Shown piece by piece: positions 24,563-31,877 of a DNA stretch of 39,177 bases. Source of the DNA: an uncultured Bacilli bacterium (GTDB taxonomy: Bacteria; Bacillota_I; Bacilli_A; RF39; UBA660); contig CALVJQ010000013.1 of the NCBI GenBank assembly GCA_944332265.1, positions 1 to 39,177 of the forward strand, in the 5' to 3' direction. How positions within the stretch are numbered: the stretch's first letter is position 1; every line of letters starts with the position of its first letter. The position numbers and the translations under genes were made by a program. A model generated the notes under the pieces. It did not search any database, was not told the DNA's origin, and saw nothing but the letters and a program-made list of their open reading frames with translations.

Positions 24563-25518
24563 TTTTTTATTTTTTCTAAGATTTTATTTGTATTTTTAAA
24601 ATTTAATTTAGCTATTTCATTTAATATATTTTGACCGTATTTTTTTACAAGAGTAGCTCCTACTTCATCAACTAAAGAAGATGCTCCTAGGGGAATTTCT
24701 ATATTGAAACGATTTGATAATTTTTTCATTTCTTTTAAAAAGATATAACGACTAATAATAGAAGATGCAGCAACACTCATACATTGGTCTTCAGCTTTAG
24801 TTAAGAAGGTTATATTTGTTACTCTTTCTTTAGTATTAGCTAAATGAGCATAATAGGCTTTAGGGTTTTCAAACTGATCAACAACTATTTTAGTATTAGT
24901 GATATTTTCTTTTTTTATAACAGATAAAAGACATTTATTATGAAGAATAGCTTTTACTTTATTCATATTAAATTCACTTGTATGATAGCTATTATATTCT
25001 TCGTTAGTTAAAATAATTGTTGTATGAGGGATTCTTTTTATAATAGCTGGAGCTATTTCAATTATTTTTTCATCTGTTAGTTTTTTAGAATCACGGGCTT
25101 TAAGTTCTTGCATAAAAGTTATATCTTCTTTTGAGACATAAGAAGCTGTTACAACAAGGGGACCGAAATAGTCACCAGTACCAACTTCGTCTGATCCTAC
25201 AGTTGATTCATTGATGAAGATTTTTTTTTCGTTATTTTTTTCTTTTTTTTCCTTAGTAGGGGTTGAATCAATATTACGATTATTTATAATTCGTTCTTGT
25301 TCAATCCAATAAGATGCTTCAATATCAGCTCCTATACCTTGAAACATAACTTTTCCTGATTCGTAAAGCGTAGTTACACAATCGAAATCTTTTACTTGAA
25401 AAATAGCATATGGTGGAGTTTTTTCGCAGCGACGATCATAATAGTGTTTTATCATTAATTCTTTTATATTATCGCTAACTTTAAAAACTATTGTTACAGG
25501 TTTAAAAGTGTTTTTCAT
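24559..25518 (-). CDS. rnhC: Ribonuclease HIII
   Basis: Cuts the RNA strand of RNA-DNA hybrids. The 319-residue product has the N-terminal TBP-like substrate domain characteristic of HIII (about 1-90) and a Lys/Glu/Asn-rich linker. The catalytic domain follows with GSDEVGTGDYFGPLVV (catalytic Asp and Glu), KARDSKKLTDEKI, a VVDQFENP strand and a later AEDQCMSVAASSIISRY with the remaining acidic residue. GAGGTGA (25529-25523) four bases before ATG 25518 sets the start. It is divergent from cvpA; Bacillus also has rnhC close to cvpA. Confidence 0.96.
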   Translation of the reverse strand: MKNTFKPVTIVFKVSDNIKELMIKHYYDRRCEKTPPYAIFQVKDFDCVTTLYESGKVMFQGIGADIEASYWIEQERIINNRNIDSTPTKEKKEKNNEKKIFINESTVGSDEVGTGDYFGPLVVTASYVSKEDITFMQELKARDSKKLTDEKIIEIAPAIIKRIPHTTIILTNEEYNSYHTSEFNMNKVKAILHNKCLLSVIKKENITNTKIVVDQFENPKAYYAHLANTKERVTNITFLTKAEDQCMSVAASSIISRYIFLKEMKKLSNRFNIEIPLGASSLVDEVGATLVKKYGQNILNEIAKLNFKNTNKILEKIKK

Positions 25519-25605
25519 AAGTTCACCTCTTTTTAATATTATCATATTTTTATTCCAAAATCATCTTTATTATAATATAATTAGTATAGAGTAGGTGATT
25601 TTTAA

Positions 25606-26355
25606 ATGGTATTATTTTCATTAAATTTTAATGATCCAGTAGTGGCGATTGTTAATATAGTTATTATTTTATATATTTTATTAGAAATAATTGCAGGTTA
25701 TAAGAAAGGCTTTTTAGAAAGTAGTATTCGTTTTTTAGGTTTTATTTTAGCTATTATAGGAGCATATATATTAAAAAATCCTTTGTCAGTATTAATGTAT
25801 ACTCATTTACCTTTTTTTAAGTTGGGAGGCTTATTTAAAGGGGTTTCAGCTTTAAATATTATAATATATGAATTAATTGCTTTTATTTTAGTATTTATTG
25901 TTTTAATGGTAGTTATTAAGATAATAGCTAAATTAACAGGTTTAGTTGATCGTTTATTATCTTTGATTTTTATGTTAGGTATACCGGGAAAAATCTTAGG
26001 AGCGATTGTTGGATTTATAAAAGCTTTAGTAATTTTGTATTTTGTGTTATTTTTCTTTAGATTTGGTTGTAATTTATTTGGATATAGGATGAAGGATTCT
26101 CTTGCAACAGATATTGGTTCTTTACCAGTTTTAAATCAAGCTTTTGGTGATACTTTGAATTCTTTAGATGAAATTACTTCTTTAGCTTTAGAGTATGAGG
26201 ATACTAAGGATAAGGATGAATTTAATCAAAAGACTATTGATATTTTATTAAAGTATAAAGTTATAACAGAAGATAATTTACAAATATTAATAGATAATGG
26301 TAAAATAAAAGTCGATTATGAAGGAGAGATTGATTATGTTAAAAATATTGAATAA
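25606..26355 (+). CDS. CvpA-family membrane protein
   Basis: A 249-residue protein with four hydrophobic segments in the first 160 residues and a cytoplasmic-type acidic tail. The region AGYKKGFLESSIRFLGFILAII (written here in part as GYKKGFLES) and the later LIFMLGIPGKILGAIVGFIKAL fit the CvpA/colicin V production family, known in Bacillus as YshB, whose molecular role is unclear. GTAGGTGAT precedes the ATG. In Bacillus rnhC, zapA, yshB, polX and mutS2 follow each other; here zapA, polX and mutS2 are missing. It overlaps trxA by 20 bases. Confidence 0.85.
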   Translation: MVLFSLNFNDPVVAIVNIVIILYILLEIIAGYKKGFLESSIRFLGFILAIIGAYILKNPLSVLMYTHLPFFKLGGLFKGVSALNIIIYELIAFILVFIVLMVVIKIIAKLTGLVDRLLSLIFMLGIPGKILGAIVGFIKALVILYFVLFFFRFGCNLFGYRMKDSLATDIGSLPVLNQAFGDTLNSLDEITSLALEYEDTKDKDEFNQKTIDILLKYKVITEDNLQILIDNGKIKVDYEGEIDYVKNIE

Positions 26356-26629
26356 TGAAGTAGACTTTGATAAAGAGATTAAAAATGGTAAGTGGTTGGT
26401 AGATTTTTATGCAGAATGGTGTGGTCCATGTAAGATGTTAGCTCCTATTTTAGAAGAATTAGCTAGTGAGTATAATATATTAAAGGTAGATACTGATAAA
26501 TGTCCTAGTATTGCAATGAAGTATGGAATTATGAGTATTCCTACATTAATTGTATTTAATAATGGAGAGAAAGTTAAACAAAGTATGGGTTATATGCCTG
26601 CAGATGATATTCGTGAATTAATGAAATAA
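26336..26629 (+). CDS. trxA: Thioredoxin
   Basis: Cytoplasmic thiol-disulfide reductase. The 97-residue product has the active site FYAEWCGPCKM, the conserved Asp in VDFYAEW, and the cis-proline loop SIPTLIVF. Slightly short compared with the usual 104-108 residues, mainly at the N terminus. The frame is open from 26318, but ATG 26336 has AGGAGA about eight bases upstream. It overlaps the cvpA 3' end, so the two are coupled. In Bacillus trxA is followed directly by uvrC; here 3.5 kb of accessory genes separate them. Confidence 0.95.
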   Translation: MLKILNNEVDFDKEIKNGKWLVDFYAEWCGPCKMLAPILEELASEYNILKVDTDKCPSIAMKYGIMSIPTLIVFNNGEKVKQSMGYMPADDIRELMK

Positions 26630-26665
26630 AAAGTTTAGGGGTTCCTAAACTTTTTATTATTTTTT
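26625..26665. terminator. Bidirectional terminator between trxA and fic
   Basis: Perfect 15-bp stem: AATAAAAAGTTTAGG (26625-26639) / CCTAAACTTTTTATT (26644-26658), loop GGTT. It ends trxA on the plus strand and the Fic gene on the minus strand. Confidence 0.9.
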
Positions 26666-27844
26666 GGGAGCGGTTGTATATTTTTTATTTGGTTCTCTCA
26701 AGCCTAAAACTAGTGTTTTTGTATTCTTTGGAGTTTTTAGTTGCTCGCTTAAACCTAGTTCGTCTGGATCTATTCCTTTGGCTTTACGATAAGCAGATAT
26801 CATTTCTGTTAATGTAACGCTTGATAATAGGTATATGAAGTCACCTAAAGTTTTATAGTCGTATTCTGCAATACATTTTATATATATGTCATGCATTTCT
26901 GGAGTTATTAATATAGGAGCTAATTTATTAGCAATTAGGTTCCTATTTAAAATAATACGTCCTGTTCGGCCATTTCCGTCTTCGAATGGATGGATTCTTT
27001 CAAATTGAATATGAAATTTTGCTTCGCGCTCACAAATTGCTTTTAGATGATTTATTTTTTCTTCTTCAGTATTTATTCCTTCTATGAATGAAGGAATTTC
27101 TTTAGCCCATTCATTGTTATATATATAAAGTAATTCTTGAATTTTGTTTGGCACCAATTCTTTAGGACATGTACTAAAAGTACTTCCAATAATACAATTA
27201 TCTATTCTTTTGAATCCTGTTGATAATCCTGTTTCGTTGTTTACTAAGCTATTTATTTTTATTATTTCTGGAATTGTTAATTCATCTAGGGTAAGAGCAT
27301 ATGCAAATGCTTCATTATTTCCTTTTTTTAGATTTCTTGCTTCATTATCAGCAATTACTTTTTTAGTTATTATTTGATAAAGAAGAAGGACACGGTCGTA
27401 TAAAGTTTCTTCTTCATATGAGGCGCCTGTAAGTTTTCCTGATTTTCTAGCTTGTTCAAGTTCTACTTTATTTCTATATGGTCTTATAGCACCTTGAAAG
27501 TATGGGTAAAAGCTTTCAATAGTTGGCGTTTCATTATCGTCTATAGCGCTTTGTTCTTGTCTTGTAGGCATCCCAAAATGATGAAGAGCTTGGGCTACTT
27601 CGTTGTAGCGTTGTTCTAATAATTTAAGTTCTTCTTCATTGCCATTATTTAGGATATATGAATATGTTGAATTTTCTTCGTTTGCAAATTCATTTAATTG
27701 TTGAGTATATTTTTTCCCTTCATTAAATACTTTTTCAAATGATAAACTGCTGTGTGCAAAAGATTCACCAAATATATTGCGCATGTAAGAATTAAAAAAG
27801 TTTGCATTAAAATCAACGTTTGCAATTCTTATAATTTTTGGCAT
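26657..27844 (-). CDS. Fic-domain protein (putative AMP transferase)
   Basis: Fic proteins transfer AMP or related groups from nucleotides onto hydroxyl side chains of target proteins. The 395-residue product carries the complete motif HPFEDGNGRTGR (catalytic His, phosphate-binding loop), preceded by ETGLSTGFKRIDNCIIG and followed by helices typical of Fido domains. An N-terminal region of about 170 residues is helical and unassigned. I looked for the self-inhibiting (S/T)xxxE(G/N) helix and found no clear copy, nor a separate antitoxin gene. AGGGGGT precedes ATG 27844. It lies at the start of an accessory block between trxA and uvrC. Target unknown. Confidence 0.92.
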   Translation of the reverse strand: MPKIIRIANVDFNANFFNSYMRNIFGESFAHSSLSFEKVFNEGKKYTQQLNEFANEENSTYSYILNNGNEEELKLLEQRYNEVAQALHHFGMPTRQEQSAIDDNETPTIESFYPYFQGAIRPYRNKVELEQARKSGKLTGASYEEETLYDRVLLLYQIITKKVIADNEARNLKKGNNEAFAYALTLDELTIPEIIKINSLVNNETGLSTGFKRIDNCIIGSTFSTCPKELVPNKIQELLYIYNNEWAKEIPSFIEGINTEEEKINHLKAICEREAKFHIQFERIHPFEDGNGRTGRIILNRNLIANKLAPILITPEMHDIYIKCIAEYDYKTLGDFIYLLSSVTLTEMISAYRKAKGIDPDELGLSEQLKTPKNTKTLVLGLREPNKKYTTAPKK

Positions 27845-27872
27845 TATTTTTACCCCCTTTTTTACATAGTTC

Positions 27873-27901
27873 ATTCTAGCATAGATATATTTTTAGGTCA
27901 A
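27873..27901 (-). promoter_or_regulatory. Sigma-A promoter of the Fic gene
   Basis: On the minus strand, TTGACC (27901-27896), a 17-base spacer and TAGAAT (27878-27873) with an upstream TG, 28 bases before the ATG. It is one of the best consensus promoters in the window. Confidence 0.7.
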
Positions 27902-27946
27902 ATTTATGTTTGGTTATAAAAAAATATTTGCAAATACTTTATTTTA

Positions 27947-27955
27947 TGATATTAT
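27947..27955 (+). promoter_or_regulatory. Extended -10 promoter of the nitroreductase gene
   Basis: TGATATTAT, six bases, then GGTGAT (27962-27967) and ATG 27973; TTGCAA 16 bases upstream may be the -35 box. Confidence 0.6.
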
Positions 27956-27972
27956 TAAGATGGTGATAGAAT

Positions 27973-28497
27973 ATGTTACTCAGTGATGTGATTGAATCTC
28001 GTAGAAGTATACGCAAATACAAGAGTATCATATTAGAGGAAGAGACCTTGATGAAAGGTATTCTTGCCGGTGTAAAGGCTCCAAGTGCCCACAATAGACA
28101 ACCTTGGAAGTTTAAAATTCTGAGTACATCTGAGAAAAATTCTATTGCCCAAGTATTAGAAGACAAGACTAGAGACATTCCCGGGCATACCGGTCCGCAT
28201 ACGGCTGGGATTATTAGGAACGTTCCCCATGTAATAATGGTTTTTATCGATAACGATGTCGCTGAGGATCGTGATATGGATATTATCTCTATAGGTGCTT
28301 GTATTGAAAACATGATACTCGCGTATACAGATATGGGTTTAGGTACTATCTGGATAGGTAATACTAACCTAATAAGTAATGAAATTAAGGAGATTCTAAA
28401 TGTCCCTTATGAAACTGTTTCATGTGTAGGTGTGGGTCTACCAGATCAGTTCCCTAAGGCTAGACCAAGAAAGGACATAAGGGATGTTATGGTATGA
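27973..28497 (+). CDS. Nitroreductase-family FMN oxidoreductase, atypical composition
   Basis: A 174-residue flavoenzyme of the nitroreductase family. FMN-binding elements are visible: ESRRSIRKY at residues 8-16, KAPSAHNRQPWKF at about 35-47, and GLGTIWIG near 120. The substrate cannot be assigned; several members reduce nitro compounds, quinones or flavins. Base composition differs strongly from its neighbours: individual 60-base rows reach about 40-48% G+C (for example CCCGGGCATACCGGTCCG near 28180). It uses codons such as CCC, CCG, AGG, GCC and CTC that are rare elsewhere in the window. Promoter, ribosome-binding site and terminator look native. Recent acquisition from a higher-GC donor is the simplest reading. 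Confidence 0.92.
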   Translation: MLLSDVIESRRSIRKYKSIILEEETLMKGILAGVKAPSAHNRQPWKFKILSTSEKNSIAQVLEDKTRDIPGHTGPHTAGIIRNVPHVIMVFIDNDVAEDRDMDIISIGACIENMILAYTDMGLGTIWIGNTNLISNEIKEILNVPYETVSCVGVGLPDQFPKARPRKDIRDVMV

Positions 28498-28535
28498 AAA
28501 ATACTATATCGATTAAAGATATAGTATTTTTCTTT
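28497..28535. terminator. Terminator between nitroreductase and yigZ
   Basis: Perfect 14-bp stem AAAAATACTATATC (28497-28510) / GATATAGTATTTTT (28518-28531), seven-base loop, T-rich on both outer sides; probably used from both directions. Confidence 0.85.
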
Positions 28536-28539
28536 TGGT

Positions 28540-28893
28540 TTAAATATTTTTAGATGCTTCGTTAGCAGCTTCACTATAAGCTCTAATTAAGCCACCAGCT
28601 CCTAGTTTTATTCCTCCAAAATAACGAATAACAGCAATTAAATGATTATTTAATTCTTTTCTTTCTAAGATGTTATAAATAGGAAGACCTGCAGTATTAG
28701 ATGGTTCTTTATCATCACTTTTTTTGGCTGTGTTATTTATTTTATAAGCATAGGGAATATGACGAGCTTTTTTATGTTCTTTTTTTAACGATTCAATAAT
28801 ATTTTTAGCTTCTTCTGGTGAGGAGATTTCATAACATAATCCAATAAATTTGGATTTTTTTATTTCAATTATAGATTCTTTTAATAATTTCAT
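28540..28893 (-). CDS. YigZ/IMPACT-family protein, N-terminal domain only
   Basis: A 117-residue protein of the YigZ/IMPACT (UPF0029) family, thought to interact with translation or stress factors. Family blocks are KSKFIGLCYEI near the start, ARHIPYAYKI, DDKEPSNTAGLPIYNILE, and RYFGGIKLGAGGLIRAY. Bacterial members are usually about 200 residues with a C-terminal ferredoxin-like domain. That domain is absent, the protein stopping soon after the last IMPACT block. The frame ends at a clean stop followed by a shared terminator, so it is either a naturally short form or an old truncation. GAGGTGA precedes the ATG. Confidence 0.88.
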   Translation of the reverse strand: MKLLKESIIEIKKSKFIGLCYEISSPEEAKNIIESLKKEHKKARHIPYAYKINNTAKKSDDKEPSNTAGLPIYNILERKELNNHLIAVIRYFGGIKLGAGGLIRAYSEAANEASKNI

Positions 28894-28912
28894 AAGTTCA
28901 CCTCGTAGAAAT

Positions 28913-28921
28913 ATTATAACA
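28913..28921 (-). promoter_or_regulatory. Extended -10 promoter of yigZ
   Basis: TGTTATAAT on the minus strand, eight bases before GAGGTGA and about 20 before ATG 28893. Confidence 0.6.
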
Positions 28922-28948
28922 TATATTGTTTTTATATCGTTTAACTTG

Positions 28949-28957
28949 TGTTATAAT
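28949..28957 (+). promoter_or_regulatory. Extended -10 promoter
   Basis: TGTTATAAT 26 bases before the ATG at 28983; divergent from the yigZ promoter only 28 bases away. Confidence 0.55.
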
Positions 28958-28982
28958 TATCGAAGATAAGGTGTTGAGATTT

Positions 28983-29216
28983 ATGCAAGAAGATGTAAAA
29001 AAGTTTTTAAGTATGTTTGAAGGCGAAAAAATAGCTGATATATTTAAGAAGTTCGATTTGGATATTGATGATTTTGCTGATGATTTTTCAGCATTCCTTC
29101 AGCGTAGGGAAAAAATACATAATGAATATTTTTCTTTTGTAGATAAATATATTAATGATGAAGATTATAAAAATATTTTTAGAGATTATGCAACAGGTTT
29201 GATAAGTATCGAGTAG
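28983..29216 (+). CDS. Unknown acidic helical protein, probably truncated by frameshift
   Basis: A 77-residue ORF beginning MQEDVKKFLSMFEG, rich in Phe and Asp/Glu, helical, with no recognised family. AAGGTG lies nine bases before the ATG at 28983; an upstream in-frame start at 28926 covers the promoter and is rejected. Near its end (about codon 72) the coding-like quality moves to the -1 frame, which reads on to a stop at 29324-29326. One extra T in GGTTTG (29196-29201) would join the two into a protein of about 114 residues. It is thus likely the first part of a broken or frameshifted gene. Confidence 0.5.
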   Translation: MQEDVKKFLSMFEGEKIADIFKKFDLDIDDFADDFSAFLQRREKIHNEYFSFVDKYINDEDYKNIFRDYATGLISIE

Positions 29217-29326
29217 ATGAAATTTTAAATATGATATTGAAACGTCGTGACGATGCTATATTCAGTATGGAAGAATTTATTGAAGAACTACGAGAAATGA
29301 AGAAGAGTGAAGGAGTTACACTATGA
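29183..29326 (+). pseudogene. Out-of-frame continuation of the 28983 gene
   Basis: The -1 frame relative to 28983-29216 is open from 29183 and reads ...FDKYRVDEILNMILKRR and then a strongly helical EEFIEELREMKKSEG end. It looks like real coding sequence and has an internal ATG at 29231, but no good ribosome-binding site there. Its TGA stop overlaps the next start by four bases (ATGA), with AGGAG (29311-29315) placed for that start. That coupling suggests this frame was the translated 3' end of an intact gene. Alternative: an independent 31-residue peptide from 29231. Confidence 0.5.
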
Positions 29327-29534
29327 TGAATGAAAAAGAAAAATTACTTTCTTTAAAAGAAAGTTTAGAAATAGTAAAAAATATGATAATAATAGAGAAT
29401 TTAACTATATTGATTATTTATTAAATAATGAAAATGATGATTTAAATAAACCAGTATCTTCTGAATTGTTTACAAAAATGGTTCATGGTACAATAACTTC
29501 TTATACTGATACTGAGAAATCGTTAAAAAAATAA
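29323..29534 (+). pseudogene. Unknown small gene with -1 frameshift at an A6 run
   Basis: It starts at ATG 29323 (or 29326), seven bases after AGGAG, and reads MMNEKEKLLSLKESLEIV before drifting into a stop at 29422. From 29382 the -1 frame reads YDNNREFNYIDYLLNNENDD and on to a stop at 29532, followed directly by a terminator. One extra A in the run at 29376-29381 would restore a protein of about 70 residues. The site A-AAA-AAT is also a possible -1 slippery heptamer, so regulated frameshifting is not excluded, but a mutation or assembly error is simpler. No family recognised. Confidence 0.55.
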
Positions 29535-29560
29535 AACTGTATTTCAAGTACAGTTTTTTT
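29533..29560 (+). terminator. Terminator of the frameshifted pair
   Basis: Nine-bp stem AAAACTGTA (29533-29541) / TACAGTTTT (29549-29557), loop TTTCAAG, T tract; overlaps the 29532-29534 stop. Confidence 0.8.
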
Positions 29561-29600
29561 TATTTTTTGATTGATACTACATAAAAATATATATGTTTTA

Positions 29601-29609
29601 TGATATAAT
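29601..29609 (+). promoter_or_regulatory. Extended -10 promoter of the phosphatase-uvrC operon
   Basis: TGATATAAT, six bases, AGGTGAT (29616-29622), ATG 29626; the same compact arrangement as at holA, ylbL and the nitroreductase gene. Confidence 0.65.
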
Positions 29610-29625
29610 ATTGTAAGGTGATAAT

Positions 29626-30099
29626 ATGTATAATATTCTATTTGTATGTTATGGAAATATATGTAGAAGTCCTATGGCAGAGATGATTTTTAAAGATATT
29701 ATTTATAAAAATAATAAAAGATATATGCTTAGTTGTGTATCAAGAGCCACTAGTATGGAAGAAATAGGTAATGATATATATCCACAAGCCAAGGATAAGT
29801 TAAAAGAAAAAGGTATCACTTGTGAAAATCATCGTGCAACTTTATTGAAAAAAGAAGATTATAAATTATATGATTTAATAATAGTTATGGAAAATAGAAA
29901 TAAAGAAGATGTTTTAAGAATTGTTGGGGATGATATTAATAATAAAGTTCATTTATTATTAGAATATACTGATAATTTAAGAGAAATAGATGATCCTTGG
30001 TATACGGGTGATTTTGATAAAGCATTTGATTTAATATATGAAGGTTGTGTAGGCTTATATAATTATTTAGTTAATAAGGGGGATTATGATGAAATTTAA
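29626..30099 (+). CDS. Low-molecular-weight protein tyrosine phosphatase
   Basis: A 157-residue LMW phosphatase. The phosphate-binding loop CYGNICRSPMAE starts at residue 8 (CX5RS: nucleophile Cys and binding Arg), and the general acid Asp is in DDPWYTGDF (about 125-133). In Bacillus the residue before the second Cys of this loop separates YwlE (Thr, phosphoarginine) from YfkJ (Ile, phosphotyrosine). Ile here favours phosphotyrosine, an inference from that single position. It overlaps uvrC by 11 bases and leads an operon that runs through the rnfD-like gene. Confidence 0.93.
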   Translation: MYNILFVCYGNICRSPMAEMIFKDIIYKNNKRYMLSCVSRATSMEEIGNDIYPQAKDKLKEKGITCENHRATLLKKEDYKLYDLIIVMENRNKEDVLRIVGDDINNKVHLLLEYTDNLREIDDPWYTGDFDKAFDLIYEGCVGLYNYLVNKGDYDEI

Positions 30100-31861
30100 A
30101 GATAAGTTATCTTTAGTTCCTCATAAACCTGGTTCTTATCAAATGAAAGATAAGAATGGAACAATAATATATGTAGGAAAAGCTAAAGATTTAAATAAAA
30201 GATTATCTTCATATTTTAATCGTGTACATACGGGAAAAACGGCTAAGATGGTAAGTTTAATTGATGATTTTCAATATATTGTTGCTTCATCAGAGTTAGA
30301 AGCCTTTATTATTGAAATTAATTTAATTAAAGAGTTTAATCCTAAATACAATATAATGCTTACAGATGATAAAAGTTATCCTTATATTGAATATATTAAA
30401 GAACCTTATCCACGATTAAAAGTTTCGAGATATTTAAATATTAGAAAGAAAGATGGGAAGAAGTTATTTGGACCATATCCAAATGCCTTTGCTGCTCGAA
30501 AAATAGTTAATTTGTTGAATCGTTTATATCCGTTAAAGAAATGTGAAGGTAAACCAAAAGAGGTTTGTTTATATTATCATATAGGAGAATGTTTAGGATA
30601 TTGTAGTAAAAAGATTGATCAAGAGAAAATTAAAGATATGGAAAATGAAATTTTATCTTTTTTAAGAGGAAATGATGAAATATTAAGAAATAAGATAATG
30701 GATAAAATTAAGAAATATAGTGAAAGTCTTAATTATGAAATGGCTCTTGATTTAAAAAAAGAATTAGAATACATTGATGTCGTTTTAGCAAAACAAAAAG
30801 TTGAATTACATGATTTTATTAATCGTGATGTTATTTCCTATTATGTAAATAATGGGTATATATCAATTGAAATATTGTTTATACGTAATGGTAAATTGTT
30901 AAATCATAAGAATGTTATTTATCCATTACATTTAGATATTTTAGATGAAGTAGAAAATTTTATTATTCAATTTTATTCACGAAATGAAGTACCAAAAGAA
31001 ATACTTGTCCCTGAACAAATAAGTATTAATAATATTAGTAATTTTATTCAAAGTAATATACTTTGTCCACAAAAAGGAATAAAAAAAGATTTACTTAAAA
31101 TGGCTTATGATAATGCTAAGTTAAATTTGAATAATAAATTTGAAGAAATAATAAAAAACGAAGAGCGTACTAGTAAAGCTAACGAAGAATTAGCTAAATT
31201 ATTAAATATGGATTCTATATATCGAATAGATGTTTTTGATAATTCAAATTTATTTGGGAGTTTTGCTGTATCTGGAATGGTTGTTTTTATTGATGGTAAA
31301 CCAGCTAAAAATGAGTATCGAAAGTATAAAGTTTCATTAGATGTTAATGATGATTATAATACGATGAAAGAGATATTATATCGTCGTTATCAAAGAGCAT
31401 TAGTTGAAAGAAGTATGTTACCAGATTTAATTATTGTTGATGGGGGAGAGAATCAAATAAGAGCTGCACTTGATATTATGGATTTATTAAATTTGCAAAT
31501 TAAAGTTGTAGGACTTAAAAAAAATGATAAACATAGAACTAATGACTTGATTTCTTCTGATTTAAGTGTTATTAATATAGATAGAATGAGTAATGTATTT
31601 CATTATCTAACAAGGATGCAAGATGAGGTACATAGATTCACAATTAATTATCATAGAACACTTAGAAGTAAAGGAAGTATTAGTAGTGTTTTAGATGATA
31701 TTGAAGGTATAGGTCCAGCTAGAAAGAAACAATTAATAAAGAAATTTGGTAGTATAGCGAAAATTAAAGATGCGCCATTAGAAGAATTAGAAGAAATACT
31801 ACCACGTAATGTGGCAGAAGAATTAAAAAAATACTTAGAGAGTAAATATGAAAAAGAATAG
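30089..31861 (+). CDS. uvrC: UvrABC system nuclease subunit UvrC
   Basis: Makes the two incisions in nucleotide excision repair. The 590-residue product has the N-terminal GIY-YIG nuclease (PGSYQMKDKNGTIIYVGKAK), a Cys-rich pair (KKCEGKPKEVCLYYHIGECLG, cited in part as CLYYHIGECLGYC) and a UVR domain (about 190-235). An RNase H-like nuclease follows (DVFDNSNLFG and IIVDGGENQIRAA with catalytic Asp residues), then C-terminal helix-hairpin-helix motifs (DDIEGIGPARKKQLIKKFGS). ATG 30089 is best spaced from AAGGGGG; ATG 30086 is the alternative. It begins inside the phosphatase gene. In Bacillus it follows trxA directly. Confidence 0.98.
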   Translation: MKFKDKLSLVPHKPGSYQMKDKNGTIIYVGKAKDLNKRLSSYFNRVHTGKTAKMVSLIDDFQYIVASSELEAFIIEINLIKEFNPKYNIMLTDDKSYPYIEYIKEPYPRLKVSRYLNIRKKDGKKLFGPYPNAFAARKIVNLLNRLYPLKKCEGKPKEVCLYYHIGECLGYCSKKIDQEKIKDMENEILSFLRGNDEILRNKIMDKIKKYSESLNYEMALDLKKELEYIDVVLAKQKVELHDFINRDVISYYVNNGYISIEILFIRNGKLLNHKNVIYPLHLDILDEVENFIIQFYSRNEVPKEILVPEQISINNISNFIQSNILCPQKGIKKDLLKMAYDNAKLNLNNKFEEIIKNEERTSKANEELAKLLNMDSIYRIDVFDNSNLFGSFAVSGMVVFIDGKPAKNEYRKYKVSLDVNDDYNTMKEILYRRYQRALVERSMLPDLIIVDGGENQIRAALDIMDLLNLQIKVVGLKKNDKHRTNDLISSDLSVINIDRMSNVFHYLTRMQDEVHRFTINYHRTLRSKGSISSVLDDIEGIGPARKKQLIKKFGSIAKIKDAPLEELEEILPRNVAEELKKYLESKYEKE

Positions 31862-31877
31862 AAATGTGGTGTTTTAG

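Noticed and set aside
27144-27377. 77-residue plus-strand ORF
   Set aside because: Entirely inside the Fic gene on the other strand, with no start signals.
27939-28313. 124-residue minus-strand ORF
   Set aside because: Antisense shadow of the nitroreductase gene; the higher GC there keeps frames open by chance.
29376-29382. Programmed -1 frameshift at A-AAA-AAT
   Set aside because: The heptamer is in the right frame, but no stimulatory structure was evident downstream and the neighbouring gene has a similar shift with no slippery site, so deletion or assembly error is simpler. Kept only as an alternative.
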